A DNA stretch of 64,000 bases from Tupaia tana (GCA_026018925.1 JAKSZU010000002.1:89927475-89991474), one strand, 5' to 3'. Shown: positions 23,728-35,856, counted from the first letter of the stretch. Made by a program: numbers and translations. Notes: generated by a model not told the origin, from the letters alone.

Positions 23728-23928
23728 ATGTTTGATCTTAAGCCCATAACTTAATTCCTTGAAGATCAGTTTCCTTACTGGTAAAATATAGGTAATGATA
23801 CTTTTTTCAAAGAGATAATAACAGTTTACTAAAATATGAGTGGTATAAAAATATCAAAATTATTTCATTAATATATTCTTCTTTCCTTGATGCTCCAGAA
23901 ATCTTGGAGATGAACAGACTATATGAAG

Positions 23929-24282
23929 GGGATTCCAAAACTTCATGGAAAAATGAAAAAGGCATACTATGAATAAAAGCTATACATGGATTTTAATTTT
24001 GTGTACCAAAATCAACTTGTACTTTATTTTTATCTCCCATGAGTGAGGAAGACAGACAGCACTCCCAAAAGGGTCTTGATGTCACAGTCCATCCCACCTG
24101 CAGCCAGCCCCAGATTATGGGCACACATATCCAAGTGTACTCAGGGAGGTCTCTGGGCTTGAACTGCATACCTTCTCATGTGGGATTACCCTACAGAGCC
24201 TTGTGCATTACCACTGTGCTGCTATATGGCCCCTAAACTAATACTTTAATTTCATTTTACCATAAACATTGTGAAGTCCCCT
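23929..24282. mobile_element. Mariner/Tc-type miniature element split by a SINE
   Basis: The left end AGGGGATTCCAAAACTTCAT and the right end, which reversed reads AGGGGACTTCACAATGTTTA, are inverted copies about 350 bp apart. A type D SINE (24012-24233) accounts for most of the distance. A second copy of the same left end is at 34158. No transposase coding remains. Confidence 0.65.
24012..24233 (-). mobile_element. SINE, type D, minus, nested in the miniature element
   Basis: On the plus strand: TTTATTTTTATCTCCCATGA, then CCAAAAGGGTCTTGATG, then ending CTGTGCTGCTATATGGCCCC. It follows the type D order reversed. Confidence 0.75.
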
Positions 24283-26399
24283 ATGTGTAAAATCAATAGA
24301 ATGTGTGGCTGATGGTTGACCAGGAGTTGGGGCCTACAGCTAGGAAAAATAGCCTTATTTATATCTACATTATCAACTGAAGCAAAATAATAGTTGAAAA
24401 TTTGAAAGTAGTCTGGAACTGGATTTAGAAAACTCAAATTTATTCACAATACATTACACAATTAGAGGAAAGAAAAAGGTTATTTTTCTAGGACACACAT
24501 GTAGCTAGTTTTTTCTCTTTTTTAACCAAAGTTTAAGAAAACACTGTGAGATGATTCTGCAAATATAGACTCTTTGGTATATATTTTCTGCTTTATTACC
24601 TGCCTTTTGTCATCAACTAGAGGAACGTTTCTTTGTAGAAAGTAAAAACTGTTTCATCCGAGTTTATTTAAGGTTAAATTATCCTCATTCAGTGCCCTGC
24701 CTTTCGAAGTTACCCGACTCACCTTTAATAAGCACAGAACATCAAAGAAGATTTTTCTATCTGAGCCAGCCAGCAGAAAGTAAAATAAAATAAGACCATG
24801 AAAGTTGTTCTATTTTGGCTTAAAGATCAAGTTGAAAGTGGTCTTCAAAAATATTAAACCCGGATAGAGTTTTGAGTTTGCATTTAATAGAATAAGAGCT
24901 CGGTTTGCTTTCTCCTAGTCACATTAGTTTGGATCCAGAGGATATTTATTAAACAAAGAACAGGAGAACAAACTAATGGTAAGGGAGGAAATTGGTTTTC
25001 CTGCAGTCCATCCTATTTTTAAATTAGCAGAAGCAAGTGCTAATATGAAACCCTCTGACCAGTAATCACATTTTCCTTTGGCTTTGTTGGAAAATCACAG
25101 CAATTCGTATTAGCATTTCACACTAGTTAAGAGAGTGCAGTAAAATGGTCCAAGGAGACTGCTCAGGGTGAGAGCTCAGGAGAGAGAGGTGATTTGGGCA
25201 GCGAGTTTTCCTGGGAAAAACACCTCAGTAGGCAATTTCATGTGGAAGCTAAAAAGCCTTTTTTTTTTGGACAGCAATTCAAAAATAAGGCACAAAAGAC
25301 AACGAACATGGCTCCCGACCAAAGCTGGGTTATAGTTTACTCAGGTGCTGACATAAAATCAATATGGCCACCACCTATTGATGATTTATTTCAGTAATTA
25401 CTCTTGAACTCATAACTAAAATGCTGTCAAAATAGAACAACCTTATGCTACTAAATGCTTGTGCTTTCTTCTTTCAGTAGATTAATTTACATGTAATAAT
25501 GAAAACGGCACAACTCCCTGATAATGACCAGTCAGCAGTCTTTTAAAGGTTTTAGAAAATAGGGAAGAAAAATGAACAACTTTCCAAGACTATTGGTGAG
25601 ATGACTCAGAATTAGACTAGTTGGGCAGTTATTTTCCCATTGGTCTGGCTGACAACGTGGGTCTCTAGAATTAAAACTGAAAGTACAAAGATTAACACCG
25701 TTTTTCCCTCATGGCAAAATAACTTAGAATAAGAGCTTAGTCCTAGTGGAAGGGTCTTAGCTACTGCCCATATGACCTTCCTCATGTGATTCTGGGGTGT
25801 GCTTTCCCAGGCTGCTGGAGAATTTTCCAGATAAGGATTTTTTTTCCCCCAAGCAGTAGAAGAGCATTTTCAGACAGCTATTGTTGTAATGCTCTTTTTT
25901 GACGTAAGCTGAAGTAGAAGACACAAATTAGTGACACACAATGTGGTATCTCCCAGTTGATCCTAGCTTTACCATCTCTGGAAACATAAAGAGTAAACTC
26001 ATTCCTACTTCTAAATCAGAGGGTCCTGGGATCCTGGAATTAGAATGGCTAAAGAAAACCTGCCTTTTTATTTTCAAAAACTTTTGACAGAACTTCAAAA
26101 TGCATTTTGATCGTAAATGTAGGCAACCAAGCACAGTATTTACAACACCTATGGCTTTAAGACCAATAGAAATCACACACATTTTCATGAAATTTTAGAT
26201 GTTTCACATATCTTGAAATAGAATTTGTGCTCATAACTCTTTTAATTGTTGACAGTTATTCATCATATGATCAGATATTATTTTATATGTTAAAATACCA
26301 TGAAATGCTTGTTTTTAAAACATGTTAACTATATTTCAATGAAATTGCTTTAGTTTCTAATATATGCATTTTATGCTTTCAAAAACATTTTTTTCTGAG
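24283..26399. other. Unique sequence, SINE-free
   Basis: About 2.1 kb of AT-rich unique DNA. The frames at 25194-25397 and 25928-26188 have no recognised similarity. It could include conserved non-coding sequence, but I have no direct evidence. Confidence 0.4.
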
Positions 26400-27355
26400 A
26401 ACTTAGGGTAAATTGAACCAAGAAAGCAAAAGATCTGCATATTGAAATTACAAAACATTGATGGAAGAAATTAAAGATGGCCAAATAAATAGAAAAACAT
26501 CTTGTATTCATGAGTTGGAAGAATTAATATTGTTAAAATGTTCATATTACTCAAAGTAGTTTATAGATTCAACAAAATCGCTATCAAAATTCCAGTCTCC
26601 TTAGTCACACACGCAAAAAAGAACAAAACAATTCTAAAATTTGTATAGGATCACAAAAGACCCTAGATAACCAAAACAATCTTGACCAAAATGAACAAAG
26701 ATGGCGGCATCTCAATCTTGTATTTCAAATATATTTCAAAACTATATTAATCAAAATAGAATGGTACTATTAAAATAGACAGCTCAACCAATGGGATAGG
26801 ACAGAGAGCCTAGAAATGTACCAGACATCTATCGCCAAATAATTTTTGATGAAGATACCAAGATAAAACAATGGGGAAAGGATGATATCTTCAATAAATG
26901 ATGTTGGGAAAACTGAATAGCTATATTCAGTTATCTCATCCCTTATACAAGGATCAATTCAAAATATAGGAAAAACACATAAGACTGAAATTAAAATCTA
27001 CCAGAAGAAAACATAGGAGAAAAGTTCCATGACATTAATCTGGGCATGACTTATTGGATGAAATCCTAAAAGCACAATAGACAAATGAGATCTCAAGAGA
27101 CTAAAAAGCTTTTACACAACATTGAAAACAACAGAGTGGTGAGACGACCTATAGATTGAGAGAAAATATTTGCAAAGTGAACATCATATAAGAGACTAAT
27201 ATTAAGAATAAACAAGGAATAGGGCCGGTGGGTGGTGTGGTGGTTAAAAGCACTGGACTCCCACATGGCCAATTGTAGTTTGGACTCCAGACGTGGTTGC
27301 TTGCTTTCTCACTTTCCTTTTCTCTCTTTCTCTGTCTCTCTCTGATCAAACTGAA

Positions 27356-27397
<42 letters not shown>

Positions 27398-28146
27398 GTA
27401 ATTCTTTTACAAAATTAAAAAAATATATACCGGGAACTCAAGCTACTCAATAACAGGAAAAAAAGATTAAAAAGTAGGCAGATAGACATTTTCCAAAAGA
27501 AGACATAGTAATGGCCAAATGACACATGAAAAAATGTTCACTATCTCTAATCTACAAAAATGCATAAAAAGATAAACCATAAAGAGATATCATCTCACAC
27601 CATGGGTTGGCTATTATCAAAAAGATTAAATATAAGTGTCGGAGAGGATGTAGAGAAAAGTGACCTTCTTATATACTGTTGGTAGTATTATAAATAGGTA
27701 TAGCTAAAGTGGCTATAATCCAGTATAATCCAGCAATCCCACTTCTGTGTATATACTAAAAGTAAATGAAATCAATATGTTGTCTCCACTTCCATTGGAG
27801 TATTATTCATAATAACCAATATGGAAATAACTTAAGTGTCCATCAGTGGATGAATGGATTAAAAGTACAGTAAATACACACAATGGAATACTATTCAGCC
27901 TTTAAAAATCAGGAAATTCTGTAATTTCCTACAAAATGAATGAGACTAGAGGACATTATGTTAAGTAAAATAATCCAGGCACAGAAAGATGAACTCCTGG
28001 AAGTATAAAGTAGAATTGCAGTTACCAGCGTCTGAGTGGGGAGTGGATAGGGAAAGGGAAAACACTGGCTAACAGGTACAAAGTTTCAGATTGTTCTGGT
28101 GTTCTAGTGTGCATTTGGATGGCTATAGTAATCATAATGTACTATA
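26400..28146 (+). mobile_element. L1 (LINE-1) 3' portion, split by a SINE
   Basis: It carries the end of ORF2 and the 3' region of an old L1: CTATCAAAATTCCAG, AACCAAAACAATCTTGACC, ATGGTACTATTAAAATAGAC, CCAGCAATCCCACTTCTG, TGTCCATCAGTGGATGAATG, TGGAATACTATTCAGCC. It is full of indels and has no intact reading frame. A type B SINE at 27222 splits it. Confidence 0.9.
27222..27392 (+). mobile_element. SINE, type B, with (AAT)n tail
   Basis: The copy starts AGGGCCGGTGGGTGGTGTGG, has a CT tract and TCAAACTGAAAA, and ends in (AAT)n from 27354 to 27392. It lies inside the L1. Confidence 0.85.
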
Positions 28147-28400
28147 GGGCCAGTAGGTGGCGTGGTGGTTAGGTTGCTGGACTCCTTCATAACTGACCAC
28201 GGCTTGATTCCCAGACCTGTTGGATTGAAAGTCATGCTTGGTGCATGTGTGTGCCCAATATCTGGGAAAAAGAATAGAGGAGAAGAAATTGCAGTGTGGC
28301 CAGTCCCTGGGGGATGATTTCTCACTTTCCCTCTCTCTCTCTGTTTCTCTCCAATGAGCACACATGCTCTATGGCAAAAATCTAAAAAACAAAACAAATA
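28147..28400 (+). mobile_element. SINE, type A
   Basis: It runs from GGGCCAGTAGGTGGCGTGG through the standard body to CTATGGCAAAAATC and an A-rich tail. It separates two L1 pieces. Confidence 0.8.
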
Positions 28401-28409
28401 ATTAAAAAT

Positions 28410-29612
28410 TAAAATTTTTGCTCTGTGAAAGACCCATTAAGATGATGAAAAGACTCCCATAGGCTAGGAGAGAACAATTGTAAATTTCATGTCTGAAAAA
28501 GCAATTGCACTTATAAAATGTAAATTAGCTCTCAAAACCTAACAAGTTTTTTAATAATTTCAAATGTGCATTAATATATACTACATAATACATTTCATCA
28601 AAATATATACAAAGAAAACAAATAAGTATCTTAAAAGATGTCCAGTTTCATTAGTAATTAGGAAAATGCAAATTAAAACCATGAGCTCTCACTACATACC
28701 TATCAAAATGACTAAAAGAAAAAAAAGTGATAACGCCAAGTTCTGATGAGGATGAGGAGAAACTGGATATCCATATATTGCTGTTGGGAATTTACATAGT
28801 TCAGGCATTCTGCAAAATAATTTAGTCGTTTCTTGAAGAATTAAACATACTCTTACTATACTCAGCAATTGCATTTTTAGACATTTATCTTAGAGAAACG
28901 AAAATCCATGTTCACACTAAAACCTATGCATGTATGTATATGGAAGTGCTTTTTGTTGTGGTTTTGTTTGTTTGTTTGTTTGTTTGCAATAGCTAAAAGC
29001 TGGAGAAAAACAAACAAACAAACAAACCAAACCAGATGTCCATCATGAGGATGTGGGTAAGCCAACTGTGGTTCATCTACGTCATAAGATACTATTCAGT
29101 ATGGAACGGGAGTAAACTATTGCTATACACAGCAAATTAAATGAATTTTAAAGAAATTACAGTGAGTGAAAAAAAAAAGTCATTTTAGAAAGGCCATGAT
29201 ACAATTTCTATAATATCTTTGAAATAAAACAGTATAGAAAGGAATAACAGGTTAGTTAGTTGGTTCTAGGGTGAAGCGTCTGGGGGTATGAAGGGGTAGC
29301 ACAAGGGAACCTGGACTGATGAAACAGTCCAGGATCTTAATTACAGTATGATTTCACAAAGCCACATGTTGAATAAAATTGCACAGAATTGCATACACAC
29401 ACATGCATCACTAAGTACATGCATAACTACTGAAATCTGTCTAAGTACTGTGGATTGTGCCAATATAAATATCCTGGTCTTCCTATAGTAGATGTTAACA
29501 TTGGGAGAAAGACAGGTAAAAGGTATAGAGACATCCCTCACTCTGTACATATCTTTTTAACATGCTGTGAGTCTAGAATTATTTCGAAGTAAAAACTCTA
29601 TTTCAAAAAATC
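28410..29612 (+). mobile_element. L1 3' portion (second piece)
   Basis: It begins TTTGCTCTGTGAAAGACCC and carries CAATAGCTAAAAGCTGG, CCAGATGTCCATCATG and the 3' end CTGTGAGTCTAGAATTATTT. It repeats part of the region already present in the preceding L1, so it is a separate insertion. No intact frame remains. Confidence 0.85.
28961..29030. repeat. Facing (TTTG)n and (CAAA)n microsatellites
   Basis: A GTTTGTTTG tract (28961-28986) and a CAAACAAAC tract (29011-29030) are complementary. They flank the 20-odd-bp L1 stretch CAATAGCTAAAAGCTGG. They could fold into a hairpin. Confidence 0.8.
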
Positions 29613-29700
29613 AAGACAAAAATATATTCCTAATATGGATATTGGCAGACTACCAAAGCAGTACACGGTACCAAAAAGAAAAGAAGAAAGGGAAGACTAA

Positions 29701-29938
29701 GGTTGCTGGATGGTGGTGCAGTAGTGTTGCAGTGCTCTGTGAGGCTGGCTTACATGGGAGGGTTCTGGGTTTGGACAGGGAGATCCTGAATATGCCAGGC
29801 ACACACATGCCCTTGATTGGACTGGCTGGGGCTGAGGGTGGATTATGGCATGGGAGCTCAGTTGAGGGTGCCTGTCTCTCTCCTCTCTGTCTTCTCTCAC
29901 TCACAGAAGAGAAAAATAGATAGGCTTTAAAAAATAAA
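29701..29938 (+). mobile_element. SINE, type D
   Basis: The order is GGTTGCTGGATGGTGGTGC, GCTGGCTTACATGGGAGG, GGCTGGGGCTGAGGGTGG, a CT tract, and ACAGAAGAGAAAAATAGAT. It is one of the better preserved type D copies. Confidence 0.75.
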
Positions 29939-30740
29939 AGCAGCTAAGGACTCTTGTTATATGCTCCTATTTTAAATGAGGAATTATAAAATATACATTA
30001 TTATAAATTATTATTATTATAAATAAACTCCTATTGTAATTTGTAATTAATTCTATTGCTTCAAGCAAAATTGTCTTCCTGCTAGCCACAAACAAGTATA
30101 TGCAAACTCATTCTTTGGGAACCAACTTGCCTACTGTAGTTTGAACCAGGGAAGAACAAGGCTAGACTGCCTCTTCTCTCTCTTCTCATTCTCATTTCTT
30201 CTTCCTCCCTTCCTTCCTTTCTCTAAGGAAAAATCTCCCTGCTTAGTAAATTTCTAGGTAAGTCCAGGTCCAGAGGAGTCTTGTTCCAATCTTCTCATTT
30301 TAGAAGAAGGAGTTTACTCTCAGCAAAAACTGCTTCTGCTTGAAATGCAGCATGCACGTTACTACTCAGAACAAAAGAGATGTGTTCTAAGATTTTTAAA
30401 CAGTCAATGAGAAACATTTCCAGTAAATATTTCTTTAAAAAAATAAATCATTAGTATTACTGTCTTAATGAATAGATTACTGATGACAAGGTTCAGCAAT
30501 TGATGCTGAAATGGACTCCTGAAAACAAGAAATCAATTTAAAAACTCTCTTGCAAGAAAAATAGGAGATCAAAAGCCTAGCACCTGGACAGCAATTCTGA
30601 AGCCTTCTGTGTTGGACCCCTGGGAGGTGGCACTGTGTTTGCACAGAATCACTATGAGACAAAAGGAAAGTAGGCAGATTCACCTTGATCCTTTTAGTAT
30701 CCACTGTTACTTTTATCTTCATAAAATTATTTTATTTTTC
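29939..30740. other. Unique AT-rich sequence
   Basis: It has a (TTA)n-like patch near 30000-30025. Nothing else was recognised. Confidence 0.4.
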
Positions 30741-30754
30741 CATAACATAACTTT

Positions 30755-31000
30755 CTCATTCATGATAGAGCATGCACATGCTCATGTGAAAGAGAGAGAG
30801 GGAAAGACATAGAAGCACCCCCTACAGGGTCTGGCCACAATGTGACCCCCCTCCTCCAGTTCTCCAGGCTCTTGGTTTGGGGCATGTGCATTTGTGCCCA
30901 GTGTGTTTCATGCTGACCAGTCTGGAGACTCAAACCAGTTGCCATGAGTCATCCAGCTTCTCCTGGGCAGCATGTTATCATTATGCCACAGAGGTGGTCC
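30755..31000 (-). mobile_element. SINE, type C/D-like, minus strand
   Basis: Plus-strand order: GTGAAAGAGAGAGAGGGAAA, CCCCTACAGGGTCTGG, ATTATGCCACAGAGGTGGTC. It is flanked on both sides by CATAACATAACTTT (30741 and 31001). Confidence 0.75.
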
Positions 31001-31015
31001 CATAACATAACTTTT

Positions 31016-31178
31016 AATTTAACTTATTTATTTCAACTTGACCAGGGACAGGGAGGGACAGAGTGTGTGGGAGAGAGAGAAAAACTGAGAAAGCAAGATG
31101 CCAAGTCCGGGACTCAAACCACCATCAGCCATATGGGAGTCCAGTGCCCTTAACCACCATACCACCTGCTGGCTACTA
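31016..31178 (-). mobile_element. SINE, type B, minus strand
   Basis: It starts with AATTTAACTTATTTATTTCA, the reversed type B tail, and ends CACCTGCTGG. It is flanked by ATAACATAACTTTT (31002 and 31179), the same target used by the preceding SINE. Confidence 0.85.
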
Positions 31179-31524
31179 ATAACATAACTTTTCATGTCTA
31201 AAATTTTGTTTCCAGAATAGCTAATATGCTTAATGAAATCTCACCACAGATGGACCTAGAGGGAAATAAGAAAATCCTGTTAAGAATGTCATACATTGAG
31301 GAACATTTTCACTATAAAACCTTCAGTACCAAGTCAAAAACTCAGGAAGTCACTGTTCATTTGCCTCATTTTCTCCTTTTAGAACATGAAGGAAGTGGAC
31401 AAGATGAGCTCAAAAGTTATTTCCATTACTTAATTTTTCAAGATCCTGAAGGTTATGGTAACTAAGAGACTCACATCCTGAAGCTTCAAGTCTTGAATCT
31501 CTCGAAGCTTCGAGATGAGAAGAC

Positions 31525-31766
31525 AGTGATGGCTAATGTTCACTATGTACAGTATGACTCGCCAGTGTTCTGACTGCTTCCTGAGTCTTTCTTACTTAAT
31601 CCTCGAAGCAGTGCATTGCAAAAGGTACCATTATTTTCAATATTCTTATTGTAAAGAGAGAGAAACTAAAGTCAGAAGATCAACAAACTCACCAAATACA
31701 TATGACTATTAAAAGGTAGAGACAGAACTAGAATCATATAGTTCTAGAACTTAACTTTTGAGCCAG
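31525..31766 (+). repeat. MIR element, diverged
   Basis: It shows TTCTTACTTAATCCTCGAAG, GTACCATTATTTTCAA and AAAAGGTAGAGACAGAAC. The order fits MIR. Confidence 0.6.
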
Positions 31767-32083
31767 CAAAGCCTATTTGCCTATCAAGTTACAGACTTTG
31801 CTCAGAAGTGTGTGATAAAACACCCACAGAGTCCACTTAAGTAGCTGTAGGCAGAGCAATGTAGACATAGGTTCCCCCAGGCTGTGAGGACACAGTGCGG
31901 CCCTCCGCCAAACAATCTGGTCTGCAATACAGGTCAGCCGTAGCCCTTAACTTGGCCAAACCATATTTTCTGTTTGTTAGTCATTCCACTGATGTACAAC
32001 ATATGCAAGTTCCCTGGGGTATTCAAATTGGAATCCTTTTATTTTTTTCATGCAAACTCAGAAATCTTGCCCCTTTCTGAATT
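31767..32083. other. Unique non-coding sequence
   Basis: Nothing was recognised. Confidence 0.35.
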
Positions 32084-32190
32084 AGTTCAGGATGTGGCAA
32101 ACTTTTTCTGTAGAGGGCCAGAATAGTAACTTTGCAGCAATAATCTGTCATAGTTAAGTCTGTTGTGGCTCAAAAACTGGCTGGAATTTG
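32084..32190 (+). repeat. hAT (Charlie-like) non-autonomous fragment
   Basis: It starts GTTCAGGATGTGGCAAACTT and continues TCTGTAGAGGGCCAGAATAG. This resembles the end of a common mammalian hAT element that reads GGCAAACTTTTTCTGTAAAG. Downstream similarity fades. Confidence 0.55.
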
Positions 32191-32398
32191 CAGTCTCTCC
32201 TTTAGGAAGATAACTTGGTACTCTCTGTGATGTGTGCTGTAGATAAGCCAGAGGCGTGGTAGTTGCAGATAAATATCCTTATTTTATGTGATGGATTTTT
32301 TTTAAAATAATTCTGGCTTTTAGAATCTACCATAAGCAAATGCTCCCTTAAAAAAATGATACGAATTAAAATAATTTTTAAACACTTTGAATTCATAA

Positions 32399-32565
32399 GA
32401 CCAGCAGGTGGGGTAATAGTTAAGTCACTGGATTACTACAACATCCTGGACTTGGAGGCTTGAAACACAATGGGTGTATGTGCGTGTGTGCCCCAAATCC
32501 CAAGAGGAGAATGGAGGAAGAGGGATTGCAGCATGGCCATCCTTCTGGGGAGTGATTTCTTGCTT

Positions 32566-32619
<54 letters not shown>

Positions 32620-32670
32620 CAATGAGCACATGTGCCCTATAGCAAAAAATCTCTCTTTAAAAATCAAAAC
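32399..32670 (+). mobile_element. SINE, type A, with long (CT)n
   Basis: It has the head GACCAGCAGGTGGGGTAATAG, the standard body, a CT tract expanded to about 60 bases (32561-32620), then CCCTATAGCAAAAAATC. The head is slightly shortened. Confidence 0.85.
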
Positions 32671-33597
32671 CGAACAAAAATAACTTTTCATTATATCAAA
32701 ATATCTTTTTTCTAATTTTGAAAAATAATTTTGCAGTTTTCATGGCAAGGAGAATGATAGAAAGAAAGTGCTATTTAATTTTGGAGGAATTATTTTAAAA
32801 TTGATTAAAAATGGAAAGAAATTAAATTTTTTTTTGCTTTCTCTGGACATTTCAATATATTAGTAAATATTCCAAATTTATCAGGGAGGCTCATTTGTAT
32901 TCACTGCTTCTGTTCTGATTTTTTTCCTTCTGTTTTTAAAAGAAATACACACTTTCTTCTCCAAAGGATGGTCCATACACAAGGATTTGAGTTACTTGAA
33001 GTGACATTCAGGGTCATGTTTTAGTACTAGTAGTACTGCATTATGTTGGTACAAATGCACTTAGTGGGCTGTGGCATTATTTTTTGTACCGTGATTTGGC
33101 ACTAATGTTGGATTAGTGCTGATTTACACAACTTTGGGATTAAGTGTCCAAATGAGTTCAAGGCAAACCTCAGTGTCTGAAAAAGGATCAGATCTCTGTG
33201 TATTAGTTACCAGAGTGAGAAAAGCACCTCACCATCAGGGTCTGGTGTAAGAATACAGCCTATCACCTGAGGCTTTTGTTCAGGTTGAGACAGGACCGGG
33301 CTGGAGGCCAAGGTCAATCTAGACAAAGCGTCAAATATTTGGAATGCTGAATAGCATTTGAAGACAATGTGTGCATGCAGCTGTATTCAATTTTGAGTTG
33401 CGTCTGGCACACAGTGACAAAGGCATTTGTTTGAAGATAAAAGTGACATACTTTGGGTAACCCAAGATGTGTTGCGATGAAAATGAGAGAAAGCAAACAA
33501 AGTGACTTAAGAGCAGTCTGATCTGTTTGGTTACTATACTATGTAGGCTTGTTTAACAAGTTCGTTTAAACTTGACTTTGCATTCCTTTTATATTTA

Positions 33598-33631
<34 letters not shown>

Positions 33632-34155
33632 CTTAAACTGGCTAACAGTGTTGTGAGTGCTGTTTAAATGAATCTGGAATCTTAAGAAAACATATGTATG
33701 CAAACCTGGCAAGCTTTATGGTTTTCTGTCTTTGAAAGGACAACGTGACAGTGTGTACTTATTATGAGTTAATTAAATGATAACATACCAAGGCAATTTA
33801 TTATGAACATCAAATAAAGCCTAGTTTTTTTAAAAAAAGGATAATAAATTTAGAAATTCTAGGGCTTGCTTGACATGAAAATTAACTGTTTTTTTAAATT
33901 AACCGGTAGAGGCTTATATATAAAATTAAACTTCTATTATTTTTACTAGGTGAAATAAAATGCTGTGTGAGAGCTTTCTTAAAAAGGCCCTTTCATTATA
34001 GGAAGTTAATCTATTCAATAATAGTATCAAGAATGCAGTAGTAATACACTCTCAGCAAATAGGCTTTTATCATTAGACAAATAAAAATAATACATCAGTT
34101 ATCCCATTCTAAATTTTGTATTGTATTGCTTTTAATTATGATGACATTGTACTCT
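32671..34155. other. Unique AT-rich sequence with an (AT)n run
   Basis: The run (AT)n lies at about 33600-33628. No gene or named repeat was recognised. Confidence 0.4.
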
Positions 34156-34157
34156 AT

Positions 34158-34192
34158 AAGGGGACTTCAAAAACTTCATGGAAAAGTGGAAT
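34158..34192. mobile_element. Single end of a mariner/Tc-type miniature element
   Basis: AAGGGGACTTCAAAAACTTC matches the terminal sequence of the element at 23929. The opposite end is not visible. Confidence 0.45.
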
Positions 34193-34344
34193 CAGAGAAC
34201 AAGCTCACACCCAACCGAGTGTCAGCACATGGAGTATTCAACTGTAGTGCCGGAGGCCATACGGTGAAAGTTTGGGTCCCCCTCATGTACGCACATGTGC
34301 TGTTTATCATTAATATAGAGTGTTTCAAGAAAAATAAACCAGCC

Positions 34345-34735
34345 AATTTAATAGAGTTTTAACAGAGCAAATCTTAACGTGATTGAAATCAGTCAGTTGT
34401 CCAGGACTGCCGGACAGCTCTGGCCAGCCTCCTGGTCAACTCAGCATTTAAGTCAGTGGAACAGGAAAGTGACATGTGCAATAAAGGGGGATGTGTTGTG
34501 CAAGAAAACATGAGTGAGGGAGTGACGTAGAGAAGTCATTGGTTACATTCTGCAGTTTGTCTGCAATAACACGCTTTAAAAGGTGGGATGCCTGCGACTG
34601 ACGGAAGCCTAGCTGCTGTGATTGGCTGTAACCTAGCAACCAGCTCAGAAAAACAGCCTAAAGTACAGTTTCAGCTTATCCCTATGAATCAAAGCAGCTG
34701 TTTTAGGCCAAAATAGTTTAATTTAACAAGAGTTT
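34345..34735 (-). mobile_element. ERVL-type solo LTR (MLT2-like), minus strand
   Basis: On the minus strand it starts TGTTAAATTAAACTATTTTG and continues GGCCTAAAACAGCTGC. It has AGCCAATCACAGCAGC and ends near a TTAAAACTCTATTAAAT stretch that matches the AATAAACTCTTGTTAAAT end of MLT2 LTRs. This is an old retroviral LTR with no internal genes. Confidence 0.65.
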
Positions 34736-35320
34736 ATTTTGCATTTTATATATGAATTTATTTTGATGCAAAACAGATTTTTGAAATCCATAGTGTTCTC
34801 ATAATACACATTTTCTATTAGCTCTTTGAAGACCCATAATATTCTGAATCTTAAACAATTTCACTGAATTATCTTTGAAAGATAAGTATTGTTTAGAAAG
34901 CAGAACTTCAAGGTAAAGGCTTGTGCATCAAACGACTGACCTCACAAGTTTAGGAATGGCCATGTTCTGCGTCCTGAGCTCAGCTCTCTCCACATCCTCA
35001 TTTTTGAAACCAAACATGAGGTGATCTTTTTCCCTTCTGCTCTTGGTTGGGCACTACTGATTACCAATCACTGAAAATATTTTCAGCCACAATCAAGAAA
35101 TGATTCAGACTTAGATTTTTAAAACAATTTTGAGAATATATTCATTCTCCTCAGAGTACTGGTAGAAAATTAACTAGGATCAACTTTTTCCTCCAGCCTG
35201 ACCCAAATCTGAGAGCACATAGCCATCTAACAGACCACATTAATTTGGGTGCCCCGATAACATGCATAATAAAAAAGAAAATCCAGGCCTTTGCATTTCA
35301 AAAGTTTCATTTAAATTGTG
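34736..35320. other. Unique AT-rich sequence
   Basis: Nothing was recognised. Confidence 0.35.
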
Positions 35321-35324
35321 TTCT

Positions 35325-35720
35325 GGGCCAGACCATGATATGGTGGGTAAGGTTGACTATGGTTTGAGTTGGATATATATCTGGGCATTTACATATATAC
35401 CATGTGTATATGGTGTCTTCTTCATTAAAAGAGGAGAGTCACTTCTAGTTCACTGGTCAAGAATCAGCAAGGAAGAAAACAACATATATCCTAAAGTCTA
35501 ATTCAAGGCTGTAGAGTCTGATGCCTCCTTCAGTTTCTTTCTAAAGAATGGGAAAATTTGAAAACACCAGGCCCATATATATGTGTGCCCAAAATCCCAA
35601 AAGGAGAAATAGAGAAGGGATTTCATCATGGCCATCACCCATGGGGAGGTACTTTCTCTCTTATCCTTCTCTCTGTCTCTCTGGTAGGTGCACATACCCT
35701 CTGGCACATTTTTTAAAAAT
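35325..35720 (+). mobile_element. SINE, type A/C, interrupted by a foreign patch
   Basis: A SINE head (GGGCCAGACCATGATATGG..GACTATGGTTTGAG) at 35325-35372 and a SINE rear (ACACCAGGCCCATATATATG..CCCTCTGGCACATT) at 35562-35720 bracket about 175 bp that is not SINE. The SINE middle (GGACTCCCACATGG) is absent. Confidence 0.65.
35387..35562 (+). repeat. Patch copied from two nearby sites
   Basis: Bases 35387-35415 match 36367-36395 at about 27 of 29. Bases 35416-35562 match 37382-37534 clearly, sharing blocks such as TTCACTGGTCAAGAATCAG and CTCCTTCAGTTTCTTTCTA. Both matches are in the same order and orientation. Confidence 0.75.
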
Positions 35721-35856
35721 TGCATTAGGAAATACAACGTTCCATGTCAAAATTTAGGTGTTTTTTCAGAATCATGCTATATGGTTACTTAGATACATTT
35801 TACTCTTCAGGTTGAAAACTAACAATTGCTTGTAGTCTAAAATATAATTACAAGTC

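Noticed and set aside
26400-29612. Functional L1 open reading frame
   Set aside because: ORF2-like stretches are short, full of stops and indels and split by SINEs. Only 3' ends are present.
30741-31192. CRISPR-like array from three short direct repeats
   Set aside because: The repeats are target-site duplications of two SINEs, and this is mammalian nuclear DNA.
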